This document shows positions 1 to 8,470 of a DNA stretch of 64,000 bases, piece after piece (the stretch's first letter is position 1; every line of letters starts with the position of its first letter). The notes beneath the pieces are model-generated. The model had not been told where the DNA came from and searched no databases. It saw only the letters and a program-made list of their open reading frames with translations. Source of the stretch: JBGVSA01 sp041807905 (GTDB taxonomy: Bacteria; Pseudomonadota; Gammaproteobacteria; Burkholderiales; Rhodocyclaceae); NCBI RefSeq assembly GCF_041807905.1, contig NZ_JBGVSA010000011.1:62001-126000 (forward strand), in the 5' to 3' direction. The translations under genes and the position numbers were made by a program.

Positions 1-1059
1 TATGCGGATCGGGATGCGACGGTTGCCGAAGTGCCCCGCATGCGCGCCGAAACGCCCCTCCAGCGGTGTGCCGCAGTCAGGGCAGCGGCCGGCGGCGTTG
101 AGTCGGTAATCGACGATGGCGTAGCCATCACGCACGATCAGCGCCTTGCCGCAGCCCGTGCAATACGTAGTGGCGCCTTCGCGGTCGCGCACGTTGCCCA
201 CGTACACGTGGCGCAGCCCTTCTCGACGCGCGATGGCGCGAGCGCGCGTGAGCGTCGCATGCGGCGTGGGAGGCCGATCGGTCAGCTTGAAGTCCGGATG
301 GAACGCCGTGAAGTGGAGCGGCACCTCTGGCGACAGTTCCCGTGCCACCCATTGCGACAGTGCTGTGATTTCCTCGTCGCTGTCGTTGGCGTCCGGAATC
401 AGCAGCGTGGTGATCTCAAGCCAGGTGTCGGTGTGGTGGTGCACATAGCGCAGCGTGTCGAGCACCGGACCGAGGCGCGCACCGGTCAGTTGCGTGTAGA
501 ACGCCTCGGTGAATCCCTTCAGGTCAATGTTGGTGGCATCCATGGCCGCGAAGAATTCCTCGCGGGCCGCTTCGCCGATGTAGCCCGCCGTCACCGCAAC
601 CGTCTTTACGCCCGCGTGGCGGCATTCGCGCGCAATGTCGATGGCGTATTCGGCGAAGATCACCGGATCGTTGTACGTGAAGGCGACGCTGTCCGCGCGG
701 GCCGCGATGGCGGCATGGGCGATGTGCGCCGGCGTAGCGGTGTCCATGAGCCGATCCATGTCGCGCGACTTGGAGATGTCCCAGTTCTGGCAGAACTTGC
801 ATGCGAGGTTGCAGCCTGCCGTGCCGAAGGACAGCACGCTCGAACCGGGCAGAAAATGATTGAGCGGCTTCTTCTCGATCGGATCGAGGCAGAAACCGGA
901 ACTGCGCCCCCACGTGGTCAGGACGATGGCATCGCCTTCGCGCTGACGGACGAAGCATGCCGCACGTTGCCCTTCATGCAGGCGGCATTGGCGCGGGCAC
1001 AGATCGCACTGGATGCGTCCATCGGGTAATGCGTGCCACCAGCGGCCCGGATGATTCAT
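1..1059 (-). CDS. amrS: AmmeMemoRadiSam system radical SAM enzyme AmrS (3' end outside window)
   Basis: Radical SAM protein with the iron-sulfur cluster motif CxxxCxxC at residues 83-90 (CNLACKFC). A short Cys-rich N-terminal segment (CDLCPRQC, residues 18-25) and a C-terminal zinc-ribbon-like part with CTGC and CPDC pairs flank the barrel. The ATG at 1059 opens the frame with a family-typical start (GRWWHAL). The frame is open for 353 codons to base 1 with no stop, so the C-terminus may lack only a few residues. It lies 27 bp downstream of amrA on the same strand and is probably co-transcribed with amrA and amrB. The family is related to pyruvate formate-lyase activases, but its substrate is unknown; I assign no reaction. 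Confidence 0.9.
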   Translation of the reverse strand, partial: MNHPGRWWHALPDGRIQCDLCPRQCRLHEGQRAACFVRQREGDAIVLTTWGRSSGFCLDPIEKKPLNHFLPGSSVLSFGTAGCNLACKFCQNWDISKSRDMDRLMDTATPAHIAHAAIAARADSVAFTYNDPVIFAEYAIDIARECRHAGVKTVAVTAGYIGEAAREEFFAAMDATNIDLKGFTEAFYTQLTGARLGPVLDTLRYVHHHTDTWLEITTLLIPDANDSDEEITALSQWVARELSPEVPLHFTAFHPDFKLTDRPPTPHATLTRARAIARREGLRHVYVGNVRDREGATTYCTGCGKALIVRDGYAIVDYRLNAAGRCPDCGTPLEGRFGAHAGHFGNRRIPIRI

Positions 1060-1086
1060 GGTGTGCCTCGTACTGCTCGGCACCGA

Positions 1087-1671
1087 TCAATGTCGCGTGT
1101 CGCTGTGTGTCTCGTGGAACTCGTGCACACGATAGCGGCCCAGCAACATGTCTTCCGGCCAATGCGTCATGCCCGCTTTGAGCATGAGCTGCTGCAGGAA
1201 AGTCCGCGCATCCGGCAGCTTGCGCCAAACCTGCGGCAGGAAGGTCGCGTGATTGCAACCGGCAATCAGCACGACACCGTCGACGTCCGGCTCGATGCAC
1301 GCCAGCGCTTGCGCCATGTCGCGGCATGGTTCGAACGTCATCGGCCCGAGCAGCGAAACCTCCACGCCGATGTCCGGCCATTCATCGACCGTCACCACCG
1401 TGTAGCGCGGATCTCGCGTGGCGGCGGCCACCGCGTTGGTGCGGACATCCTGCCGTGTCGGACGGCTGGCTTCGAGTTGTCCAATGCAGCCACGCAATTG
1501 GCCGGCCTGGGTGAGCGTCACGAAGGTCGCACCAGGTTCGTCGAGGGCGGGATGTTCCAGCGGGGGCGTGCGCGGCAGGTCCAGGTACTCGGCGATGGCA
1601 TCGCGAGCCTGTGAGATCAGCGCCTTGCCCAATGCCGCATCGGCGGCGGGGGCGTTTTCAGTGTGCGACAC
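1087..1671 (-). CDS. amrA: AmmeMemoRadiSam system protein A (AMMECR1 domain)
   Basis: A 194-residue AMMECR1-domain protein with the hallmark LRGCIG motif, followed by conserved segments around DPRY and the motif VEVSLL. I place the start at the GTG at 1671, because a strong ribosome-binding site (GGAGG) lies seven bases before it. An in-frame ATG at 1701 has no such site. The GTG start overlaps the last 14 bases of amrB, which suggests translational coupling. AMMECR1 domains are conserved in all three domains of life, and the human protein is linked to a contiguous-gene syndrome. No biochemical function is established. The pairing with amrB and amrS is the typical genomic arrangement of this system. 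Confidence 0.92.
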   Translation of the reverse strand: MSHTENAPAADAALGKALISQARDAIAEYLDLPRTPPLEHPALDEPGATFVTLTQAGQLRGCIGQLEASRPTRQDVRTNAVAAATRDPRYTVVTVDEWPDIGVEVSLLGPMTFEPCRDMAQALACIEPDVDGVVLIAGCNHATFLPQVWRKLPDARTFLQQLMLKAGMTHWPEDMLLGRYRVHEFHETHSDTRH

Positions 1672-2470
1672 GGGATTCCTCCGAAAAGCTGAACGATGCA
1701 TAGCCCACCACCCGCGTGCGATCGCCGGCCGTATCGCCGGAGTTGCGCACGTCGAGCAGGTGTGGCGTCAGATGATGTCGCTGAGCGGCGAGCAGCAGCG
1801 CGTTGATGGCGGTCGCCCCGCACGCTTGTTCATGGTCGAGGACGGGTTCGAGTTTCATCACGCGGTCCACGGTGTACGCGTCGATCTCGCGCGCGCGGCG
1901 ATAGTCGTTGTAGTGAGACAGGTCCGAACTGATGATGAACAGGGTTTCCGGCCCGCCCCACAAGGTGTCGATCATCGCCGCGATCAACGGCGCTTCTGAA
2001 AAACCGACCGTGATCGGCGCGATGCGGAAGCGTTCCAGCACCGTCTGCAAAAACGGCAACTGGACTTCCAGCGCATGCTCGACGATGTGTGCGTCGTCAT
2101 CGATCACTACCCCCGGCATGCTGGCCAATTGGTACATGGCCGCGCTGTCGATTTCGACGCGTCCCAATGGTGTCTCGAATGCATTGCAGCCAGGCAGGGC
2201 TGCGCCGCTCACGGGCACGCGATGGCTGGGGCCGAGCATCACGACGCGCGTTACCGTCTGGCGCAACGGCAGCAGTTGCGCGTAGGCCTGCGCGGCGATC
2301 GGGCCGGAATACACATAGCCGGCGTGCGGCACTATCAAGGCCTTCGGCGGATAGCCGCTGGCGACGTCGACGTGGGCCATCAGGTCGTGCAATTGCGAGG
2401 TGAGGGCCAGCGTGTCCGACGGATAGAACAGGCCCGCGACGGCGGCAGGCCGTATGAGCTCGGTGGCCAT
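1658..2470 (-). CDS. amrB: AmmeMemoRadiSam system protein B (Memo-like)
   Basis: A 270-residue member of the Memo family, structurally related to extradiol-type dioxygenases. The pocket residues of human Memo1 have counterparts here: His49 (VPHAG), His83 (GPSHR), Asp183 and His186 (SSDLSHY) and Cys217 (ACGAT). Human Memo1 has been reported to bind copper or iron and to have redox activity; the bacterial substrate is unknown. The ATG at 2470 is chosen because the homologous region starts there (ELIRPAAVAGLFYPSD). Longer upstream frames run into the divergent ispD start. First gene of the amrB-amrA-amrS unit; its 5' end is separated from ispD by an 82-bp divergent promoter region. Confidence 0.93.
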   Translation of the reverse strand: MATELIRPAAVAGLFYPSDTLALTSQLHDLMAHVDVASGYPPKALIVPHAGYVYSGPIAAQAYAQLLPLRQTVTRVVMLGPSHRVPVSGAALPGCNAFETPLGRVEIDSAAMYQLASMPGVVIDDDAHIVEHALEVQLPFLQTVLERFRIAPITVGFSEAPLIAAMIDTLWGGPETLFIISSDLSHYNDYRRAREIDAYTVDRVMKLEPVLDHEQACGATAINALLLAAQRHHLTPHLLDVRNSGDTAGDRTRVVGYASFSFSEESRVAH

Positions 2471-2552
2471 TGGGGGTACCTTGCTGCAAGAGGGGTAACT
2501 CCGATTATAGGAAAGCCCTCGCCGGCCTTGCCGGGGCGTAGAATCCCGCTCC

Positions 2553-3239
2553 ATGCGTTATATAGCCATCGTTCCCGCCGCCGGCAGCGGCAGTCGCATG
2601 GGCGGAGACCGCCCCAAGCAATATTGGCCGCTCCACGGCCGCCCGCTCCTGTGGTATGCCGTCGAAACCCTGGTCTCCGTGCCGCGCATCGATGCCGTGT
2701 GCGTCGTCCTGTCGCCAGAGGACACGGAATGGGACCAGTACGACTGGTCGCCCCTGGGATCGAAACTGCGCACCTTGAGGGTGGGCGGTGCGACACGGGC
2801 GCAGAGCGTGGCCAACGCGCTTTCGCAATTGTCGGGCGACATGTCGGCGCAGGATTGGGTGCTCGTACACGACGCCGCGCGTGCCTGCCTGACCGTGCAA
2901 CAGGTGGATGCGCTCATCGACACGCTGTCGGACGATCCGGTGGGCGGGCTACTGGCGATGCCGGTGGCCGACACCATGAAGCGCGCCGACGACGGTGGCC
3001 GCGTGGGCGAGACCGTTGCGCGCGACGGGCTGTGGCAGGCGCAGACGCCGCAGATGTTTCGTGGCGGCATGCTGATCGAAGCGCTGCGCGCCCGCACCGA
3101 TGTGACGGACGAAGCCGGCGCGATCGAAGCGCTCGGCCTCCGTCCCCGTCTGGTCGCGGCCGATGTGACCAACTTCAAAGTGACCTATCCGCAGGATTTT
3201 GCGCTGGCCGAGCGTCTGCTCGCCACGCGCGGCAAGTGA
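2553..3239 (+). CDS. ispD: 2-C-methyl-D-erythritol 4-phosphate cytidylyltransferase IspD
   Basis: Third step of the MEP isoprenoid pathway: couples MEP with CTP to give CDP-methylerythritol in the cytosol. The N-terminal nucleotide-binding loop PAAGSGSRMG with Arg15 and Lys22 (DRPKQY), the HDAAR motif and a C-terminal D-E-A-G-A-I-E segment are all visible. The 228-residue length is normal. No Shine-Dalgarno sequence precedes the ATG, and a good -10 hexamer (TAGAAT, 2539-2544) sits only eight bases upstream, so the message could be leaderless (inference). ispF follows after 10 bp, the usual pairing of consecutive pathway steps, though CDP-ME kinase (IspE) acts between them and is not in this window. 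Confidence 0.97.
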   Translation: MRYIAIVPAAGSGSRMGGDRPKQYWPLHGRPLLWYAVETLVSVPRIDAVCVVLSPEDTEWDQYDWSPLGSKLRTLRVGGATRAQSVANALSQLSGDMSAQDWVLVHDAARACLTVQQVDALIDTLSDDPVGGLLAMPVADTMKRADDGGRVGETVARDGLWQAQTPQMFRGGMLIEALRARTDVTDEAGAIEALGLRPRLVAADVTNFKVTYPQDFALAERLLATRGK

Positions 3240-3249
3240 CAGAGCAACC

Positions 3250-3741
3250 ATGAACATTCCATTCCGTATCGGCCAGGGCTTCGACGTACACGCGCTGGTC
3301 CCCGATCGCAAGCTGATCCTCGGCGGCGTCGAGATTCCCTACCACCTCGGATTGGCAGGCCATTCGGATGCGGACGCGCTGCTCCACGCGATCACCGATG
3401 CCATCCTCGGTGCGGCGGGCCTGGGCGACATCGGCCGCCATTTCCCGGATACGGACGCACGCTTTGCGGGCGCCGACAGCCGCGTACTGCTGCGCCACGC
3501 CATGCAACGCGTGGCAGAGGCCGGCTGGGCGGTGGTGAATGTCGACGCCACCATCATCGCGCAGGCGCCAAAGATTTCCCCCCACGCCGCCGCCATGGTG
3601 ACCAACATCGCGGCCGATCTCGGCATCGACGCCAGTTGCGTGAACGTCAAGGGCAAGACGTCGGAAAAGCTCGGCTACCTCGGCCGCGGCGAAGGCATTT
3701 CGACCCAGGCGGTATGCCTGCTGGCGCGGTGCGAGCGCTGA
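3250..3741 (+). CDS. ispF: 2-C-methyl-D-erythritol 2,4-cyclodiphosphate synthase IspF
   Basis: Converts CDP-ME 2-phosphate to the cyclodiphosphate with release of CMP, in a homotrimer with an active-site zinc. Zinc ligands Asp12, His14 (FDVHAL) and His46 (ALLHAI) are present, as is the GHSDAD segment. At 163 residues it is full length. The ATG at 3250 is chosen because the conserved N-terminus (FRIGQGFDVH) follows directly; an in-frame upstream ATG lies inside ispD. Sits 10 bp after ispD and 8 bp before thpR, so the three genes are probably one transcript ended by the terminator at 4293-4335. Confidence 0.97.
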   Translation: MNIPFRIGQGFDVHALVPDRKLILGGVEIPYHLGLAGHSDADALLHAITDAILGAAGLGDIGRHFPDTDARFAGADSRVLLRHAMQRVAEAGWAVVNVDATIIAQAPKISPHAAAMVTNIAADLGIDASCVNVKGKTSEKLGYLGRGEGISTQAVCLLARCER

Positions 3742-3749
3742 ACACGCAC

Positions 3750-4268
3750 ATGGATGGCATGCAGCGGGTCTTCCTGGCTCTGTGGCCGTCGACGCCGGTC
3801 GTCGAACGGCTGCGCACCGTCGTGCCGCTGCACGTCAGCGGGCGCCACATGCGGCCCGATACCTTCCACATGACCCTGGCCTTTATCGGCGCTGCGGATG
3901 AGGACTGCCTGGAGCGGATTGCGACCGCAGCCGACAGCGTGCAGGTGCCGCCCTTCACTTTGCGCCTCGATCATCTCGGATATTGGGCTGGCAATCACAT
4001 TCTGTGGGCCGGGCCGTCACGGTCGCCGCGCGAATTGCTGGAGCTGGCCGGTGGCCTGCGCGATGCACTCGATGCACAGGCCGTGTCCTACGAACCGCAT
4101 CGCTTCACGCCTCACGTCACGCTGGTGCGCAACGCGTCGGCGGTCGTCCCGGCGCGCCTGTCGGAGCCTATCGATTGGGACGTTGCCGGTTGGTGCCTGG
4201 TCAGTTCCCGTCCTGACGCTCACGGCCCGCACTACGAGCTTCTGGCGCGCTGGCACTGTCGCCCCTGA
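3750..4268 (+). CDS. thpR: RNA 2',3'-cyclic phosphodiesterase (ThpR/LigT family)
   Basis: Member of the 2H phosphoesterase superfamily, which opens 2',3'-cyclic phosphate RNA ends to 2'-phosphates and can join some RNA halves in vitro. The two catalytic HxTx motifs are at residues 40-43 (HMTL) and 122-125 (HVTL). The 172-residue length is typical. Start taken at the ATG at 3750; an ATG at 3759 (MQRVFLAL) is nearly as good and neither has a clear Shine-Dalgarno sequence. Probably the last gene of the ispD-ispF transcript. The physiological RNA substrate in bacteria is not settled. Confidence 0.9.
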   Translation: MDGMQRVFLALWPSTPVVERLRTVVPLHVSGRHMRPDTFHMTLAFIGAADEDCLERIATAADSVQVPPFTLRLDHLGYWAGNHILWAGPSRSPRELLELAGGLRDALDAQAVSYEPHRFTPHVTLVRNASAVVPARLSEPIDWDVAGWCLVSSRPDAHGPHYELLARWHCRP

Positions 4269-4292
4269 ATCGACCGCGTCGGCGCACAAGAC

Positions 4293-4335
4293 AAAAGCCC
4301 GATACGCCAGGTTGGCTGGCGTATCGGGCTTTTTC
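4293..4335. terminator. Bidirectional intrinsic terminator between thpR and marR
   Basis: Perfect 18-bp inverted repeat, left arm 4293-4310 and right arm 4316-4333, with a 5-base loop. An A-run flanks it on the left and a T-run on the right. It can end both the plus-strand ispD-ispF-thpR transcript and the minus-strand transcript arriving from marR. Confidence 0.9.
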
Positions 4336-4362
4336 TTCAATCTTGGGGGGAAGGCTGCGTCG

Positions 4363-4884
4363 TCAGCCGGCGTGGACGCTCTCTGTCAGGCCCGCGCTGG
4401 CCGGCGTATTGGCGATCCATAGCGTATCGGCCTTTTCGAGCGCTTCCATCTTGCCGAGCAGTTCGCCCAGGCAACGATGAAGCGACTCCAGCGTTTCGGG
4501 TGCGAGCTTGTCCAGCGCATCCGGCAACAAGCCGCGCACCGGCGCGGGCGAATTCCTGACGCGTTCGATGCCGGCTTGGGTAGGGGTCAATAAAACTGTG
4601 CGGTTATCGCCCGAGCCACGGGTGCGGATGACGAGGCCGGCCTCGACCAGTTGGTCGAGCAGGTTGCTGGCGGTGGATTGGTGCACCGACATCAGGCGGG
4701 CCAGCTCAGTGACCCGTAGCCCCGGTTTATCCACGATGACGGCCAACGCCCAAAGCTGCGCACCGCTCACGCCCACTGCGTTTTCAATGGCGTGAAAGTG
4801 TTTTCGGATGGATTTGAAAATGACCCGGAATTGCTTGAGGACCGCCAGATCCTGCGTGGCGACGGGTGTCATTACGGTGTCCAT
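4363..4884 (-). CDS. MarR-family winged-helix transcriptional regulator
   Basis: Predicted DNA-binding dimer of 173 residues. It has the MarR layout: an N-terminal helix, then a winged helix with recognition segment VTELARLMSVHQSTASNLLDQL and wing residues RGSGDNRTVLL with the typical D-x-R. The start at 4884 is chosen because GGAGAG lies eight bases upstream; an in-frame ATG at 4959 lacks a site. It stands at the 5' side of no obvious effector gene: thpR converges on it and the glycosyltransferase operon lies behind it in the same direction. Ligand and targets cannot be named. Confidence 0.88.
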   Translation of the reverse strand: MDTVMTPVATQDLAVLKQFRVIFKSIRKHFHAIENAVGVSGAQLWALAVIVDKPGLRVTELARLMSVHQSTASNLLDQLVEAGLVIRTRGSGDNRTVLLTPTQAGIERVRNSPAPVRGLLPDALDKLAPETLESLHRCLGELLGKMEALEKADTLWIANTPASAGLTESVHAG

Positions 4885-5030
4885 GGTGCTGATCTCTCCA
4901 GTGGCAGATAGGGCCTGCTGGAAAGCAATAACGCGCCGGTCCGCGAAAGGATGACGCATTCCTACCTAAAATTCAGGGCAATCCTAGCCGTCGCCCAAGA
5001 CACCGTGAAACGGCGTTCCGCCCGGAGCGC

Positions 5031-6146
5031 TCACGGTTGGGTTATCAACAACCTCAGGTAGGCGGTCTGGACCGATTCCAGGGTCAGCGCTTCCATGCAG
5101 CGTGCTCGCGGACATTGACCGGGCCCCGTGCCGAAGCCCCGTCCGCATCGACGCACCCACTCGATCCGGCGACGGAAAAGAATGCGCTGATCGCGGCACT
5201 CGATGTCGGCGGTCACCGCGACATAGGGCGCATCGCGCCAGAATTCGCCGGGTCCGCAGAGTAAGGCTGAGCCCGGTCCGAACAGCACCACGGTGGGGAC
5301 GTTCACGACGCGTCCGAGATGGGCGATGCCGGTGTCCGGGCTGATCAGCAGGGTGGCGCCACGCAGCAGATGTGCCATCTGGAGCAGATCGAGGCGGCCC
5401 GCGTAACTGACGTAGTTACCATCCATGTCGGCGGCTGTGACGAGTTCCAGCTCTTTCGCGCCGGCGCTCCACACGGGCGTGATGCCCTGCGCGGCAAGTG
5501 AGTCCGCGAGTGCGCGCCAATGAGCGCTGTCCCAACGCTTGAGCTTCGTCGACGCACCCAGATGAAGCACCGCGTAGCGGCCGGTGGGCGCCTCGAATGG
5601 CCTGGCTTCGGCCAGCGGCCATTGTTCGGGGCTGAAGTGCCCGGGCTCGGCGCCATCTGCGAGCTGGGCGAAAGTCTCGACCAAGGCGGTCGGCGTGCCG
5701 GGCCAGGGGCGGCGCTCATCGACCAGCCAGTTCTTGTAACCCTTGTCGTCGCCTGCAAACCCCACGATGTGGCGTGCGCCCAGGGCGCGGGCAAGCCAGG
5801 CCATGCGGTTTTCCGCCGGCACGATGGCCAGATCGAATCCACGCTGACGCCACAAGGCGCGCAAGCTGGCCGCATCGCGCTCGGCATAGGGCAGCGCGAT
5901 CACGCCGTAGGGCCGCGCCGAGAACAACGGCAGCGTGGCCGGCGGGCAGATCATGACGATCTCGGCGTCCGGATGGTTCTGCCGAAGCTTGGCAAGCAGG
6001 CCCGCGAGCATGAGCGTATCGCCCAGCAACAATTGATGCGCAATGAGGATGCGGCGCGGTCGCACGGCGCGACGCCGAGGGCGCGCGACCAGAGCGCTCC
6101 AGGCGAGCATCGGGAGTAGCGTCAGGCGGGTGGCGGTGCGGCTCAA
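5031..6146 (-). CDS. Glycosyltransferase family 9 (heptosyltransferase-like)
   Basis: A 371-residue GT9 protein of the LPS ADP-heptose transferase fold. A basic N-terminus precedes the donor-side strand (RRILIAHQLLLGDTLMLAGLL). The C-terminal half has the family nucleotide-sugar signature PDTGIAHLGRVVNVPTVVLFGPGS. The start ATG overlaps the stop of the upstream GT4 gene by four bases (ATGA), implying translational coupling. It is the last gene of a four-gene glycosyltransferase operon. The role is most likely transfer of heptose or another sugar to the LPS core at the inner-membrane cytoplasmic face. Exact donor and linkage cannot be inferred. Confidence 0.88.
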   Translation of the reverse strand: MSRTATRLTLLPMLAWSALVARPRRRAVRPRRILIAHQLLLGDTLMLAGLLAKLRQNHPDAEIVMICPPATLPLFSARPYGVIALPYAERDAASLRALWRQRGFDLAIVPAENRMAWLARALGARHIVGFAGDDKGYKNWLVDERRPWPGTPTALVETFAQLADGAEPGHFSPEQWPLAEARPFEAPTGRYAVLHLGASTKLKRWDSAHWRALADSLAAQGITPVWSAGAKELELVTAADMDGNYVSYAGRLDLLQMAHLLRGATLLISPDTGIAHLGRVVNVPTVVLFGPGSALLCGPGEFWRDAPYVAVTADIECRDQRILFRRRIEWVRRCGRGFGTGPGQCPRARCMEALTLESVQTAYLRLLITQP

Positions 6147-7261
6147 GCGCGGGACTCGCTGACGACGTGGCGGAACACCGCTTCCATGCGGTCGAGCATG
6201 TGGTCGATGCCGCAGTGCTCGACCGCGTAGAGATGCGCTTGCTGGCCCAGGCGTCCGGCCAGCGCCGGATCGTTGAGCAGGCGACGCAGCGCCTCGGACA
6301 GGCGGATCGCATCCTGCGGCGGCACGATCAGGCCGGTTTCGCGGTCATGCACCACGTCGGTCATGCTGCCCACCGCCGTGGTGACGATCGGCAGCCCGAC
6401 CGCCATGGCCTGCATGACGGCCTGCGAGACGCCTTCGTTGGCATAAGAGGGCAGGGCGAAGATGTCCATGGCCTGCAGCCAGGGCACGACATCGATCTGG
6501 TTTCCGGCGAAGTGCACGCGTTCGGTCAGGCCGAGCTCGCGCACGCGATCCTCCAGCGCCCTGCGCTGCGGGCCGTCGCCGACGATGGCCAGCCGCACGT
6601 CCGGATCGTTGAGCATCTTCACCGCGTCGAGCAGGAACCGATGGCCCTTCCACGAGCGCAGCGTGGCGACGATGCCGATCCAGCGCGCATTTTCTTCCAG
6701 CCCTAGCGCGCGACGGGCATCGACGGCATCGCTCGGCACGAAACGCGTGGTGTCGATGCCGGTGGCGATGGACGCGCTGGCGTCCGGGCGCACGCCCAGG
6801 TTGTTGATCAGCTCGGAGCGCAGGCGTTCGCCGGTGGTCACCACGAACTTCGCGGCCCGCGCGTAAAGCCAGCGATTGGGCGCGCTCGATGTCACCGGCG
6901 CCGAAATATGCCGGGTGCGGACGATCGGGGTGCGACCCCGCATGGTGTAGGTGGCGATGGCCGCCAGCCACGAATCGGTCGAGCTGTGACTGTTGATGAC
7001 GTCGATGTCGCCTTGCGCGGCCAGCCAGTGGCGCAGCGCCATCAGGCACGGCAGGCGCTTCTTGCGGATGGGCAGGGCAATGGCACGGACGCCCCATGCA
7101 TCGGCCCGCTGGTAGAGCTTGGACTCGCCCGGACACACGATGCTGACGCGATGCCCGCGTGCCTGCATGCCGCGCGCTTCTTCAAGGATGCGGATTTCCT
7201 GTCCGCCCCATCCGCACGACGACTCAGTGTGGACGATATGGAGTGATGTCGAATCGCTCAT
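6143..7261 (-). CDS. Glycosyltransferase family 4
   Basis: A 372-residue GT-B enzyme. The N-terminal acceptor domain begins HIVHTESSCGWGGQEIRIL with the glycine-rich loop of GT4 proteins. The C-terminal donor domain has the RSWKGHRFLLDAV segment and the E-x7-E region at NEGVSQAVMQAMAVGLPIV. These are retaining transferases that use nucleotide-activated sugars. Lies 12 bp after the next GT4 gene in transcription order and overlaps the GT9 gene downstream by four bases. Probably acts in LPS core or other surface-glycan assembly; the specific sugar is unknown. Confidence 0.88.
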   Translation of the reverse strand: MSDSTSLHIVHTESSCGWGGQEIRILEEARGMQARGHRVSIVCPGESKLYQRADAWGVRAIALPIRKKRLPCLMALRHWLAAQGDIDVINSHSSTDSWLAAIATYTMRGRTPIVRTRHISAPVTSSAPNRWLYARAAKFVVTTGERLRSELINNLGVRPDASASIATGIDTTRFVPSDAVDARRALGLEENARWIGIVATLRSWKGHRFLLDAVKMLNDPDVRLAIVGDGPQRRALEDRVRELGLTERVHFAGNQIDVVPWLQAMDIFALPSYANEGVSQAVMQAMAVGLPIVTTAVGSMTDVVHDRETGLIVPPQDAIRLSEALRRLLNDPALAGRLGQQAHLYAVEHCGIDHMLDRMEAVFRHVVSESRA

Positions 7262-7273
7262 GATTGGCGCCGA

Positions 7274-8470
7274 TTATAGCGGGCCGCGCTCGGCCGCCTC
7301 ACTCAGGAGCAAGCGGTAGAGCGCCAACTGCCGGGTGGCCATGTCGTCGCTGCCCATCCCCGCCACGGCGTGGCGCGCGGCATCGCAGACCAGATCGCGT
7401 TGCGCCGGATCGGCCACGCGGGCCAGCAGGCGCGCCAGCTCGCGCGAGATACCGTCGACATCGAGCGCGTCGACCACCGCGCCGTAGGCTGGGCGGACCA
7501 GTTCCGCCGCGCCGCTGGTGTGCGAGGTCAGTACCGGCAGCCCACAGGCCAGTGCTTCCAGCGCCGCGTTGGGCATCGGATCGTACAAGGTCGGCAGGGC
7601 AAAGGCATCCGCCGCGCCGAGATAGGGCGTCACGTCTTTCTGCGGCCCAAGAAAGCGCACGCGGAACGACAACCCGCAGGCGCCGGCCCGCGCCACCATC
7701 TTCTTGGCATCGCGATCCTTGCCGATGATCCACAGTTCGGCTTGGGCCAGCGCCGGGCTGCGAAAGGCATCGATCAACTGCGGCACGCCCTTGCGGGCAA
7801 AGCCCGACCCGACATACACCACCACCGGCGTACGCCGGTCCACGCCCAGTTGAGCACGTACGGCGTCGCGATGCTGCTCGCGCAGATCGGGTGAAAAGCG
7901 CGCCAGATCGACGCCGTTGTGGATGACGTGCAGCTTGTGGGTAATGTCCGGGTAGCGCCGCGCGACGTCGTCGCGAACCATGTGCGAATTGCAGATCACC
8001 GCGCGCAGGCGTGCGTCGCGGAACATCGCGTCTTCGGCCGCCAGGGTGTAGCGGTGCCAGTGCGAACGCTTCTGCAGAAAGCGTTGCCACCGCGTCAGCG
8101 TACGTGAGCGCTGCTCCAGCCAGGTGGCATGCACGCCATCGCCCGCGCGGAAAATATCGCAGCCGGGAATGCGCTCGTGGCTCTGCACGAGGTCGTAGCC
8201 CTCCCGGCGGATCAGCCGCTGCACCGCTTCGGCAAAACGGCGATCGCGCGACAGCCGGCCAAAGTGGAACGGCCGGCATTTTTTCAGGTGGAATCCTGCG
8301 GCGGCGGGGCCGTCCCATTTGCGGGCGATGAGCGTGACATCCAGTCCGCTGCCCGCCAATGCGCGCAATGCGCGTTCAACGAAACGTTCCGCGCCGCCGA
8401 ACGGGTTGTAGCGCTGGCGCACGATCGCCAGTCGCAGCGCACGTTTTTCGGTAGCGGCGGGCGCGTTCAT
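7274..8470 (-). CDS. Glycosyltransferase family 4, WaaG-like
   Basis: A 398-residue GT4 protein. The start at 8470 is chosen because the family N-terminus (LRLAIVRQRYNPFGGAERFVERAL) follows and the ATG overlaps the upstream stop by four bases. The donor domain shows GSGFARKGVPQLIDAF and the E-x7-E segment PMPNAALEALACGLPVL. The N-terminal FGGAERF loop and the position beside a heptosyltransferase III-like gene resemble WaaG-type LPS core glucosyltransferases. That resemblance comes from motif and context only, so I give no gene symbol. Confidence 0.87.
   Translation of the reverse strand: MNAPAATEKRALRLAIVRQRYNPFGGAERFVERALRALAGSGLDVTLIARKWDGPAAAGFHLKKCRPFHFGRLSRDRRFAEAVQRLIRREGYDLVQSHERIPGCDIFRAGDGVHATWLEQRSRTLTRWQRFLQKRSHWHRYTLAAEDAMFRDARLRAVICNSHMVRDDVARRYPDITHKLHVIHNGVDLARFSPDLREQHRDAVRAQLGVDRRTPVVVYVGSGFARKGVPQLIDAFRSPALAQAELWIIGKDRDAKKMVARAGACGLSFRVRFLGPQKDVTPYLGAADAFALPTLYDPMPNAALEALACGLPVLTSHTSGAAELVRPAYGAVVDALDVDGISRELARLLARVADPAQRDLVCDAARHAVAGMGSDDMATRQLALYRLLLSEAAERGPL

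Noticed and set aside
31..1029. Plus-strand open frame at the left edge
   Set aside because: Lies opposite amrS, whose radical SAM motif and start are clear on the minus strand.
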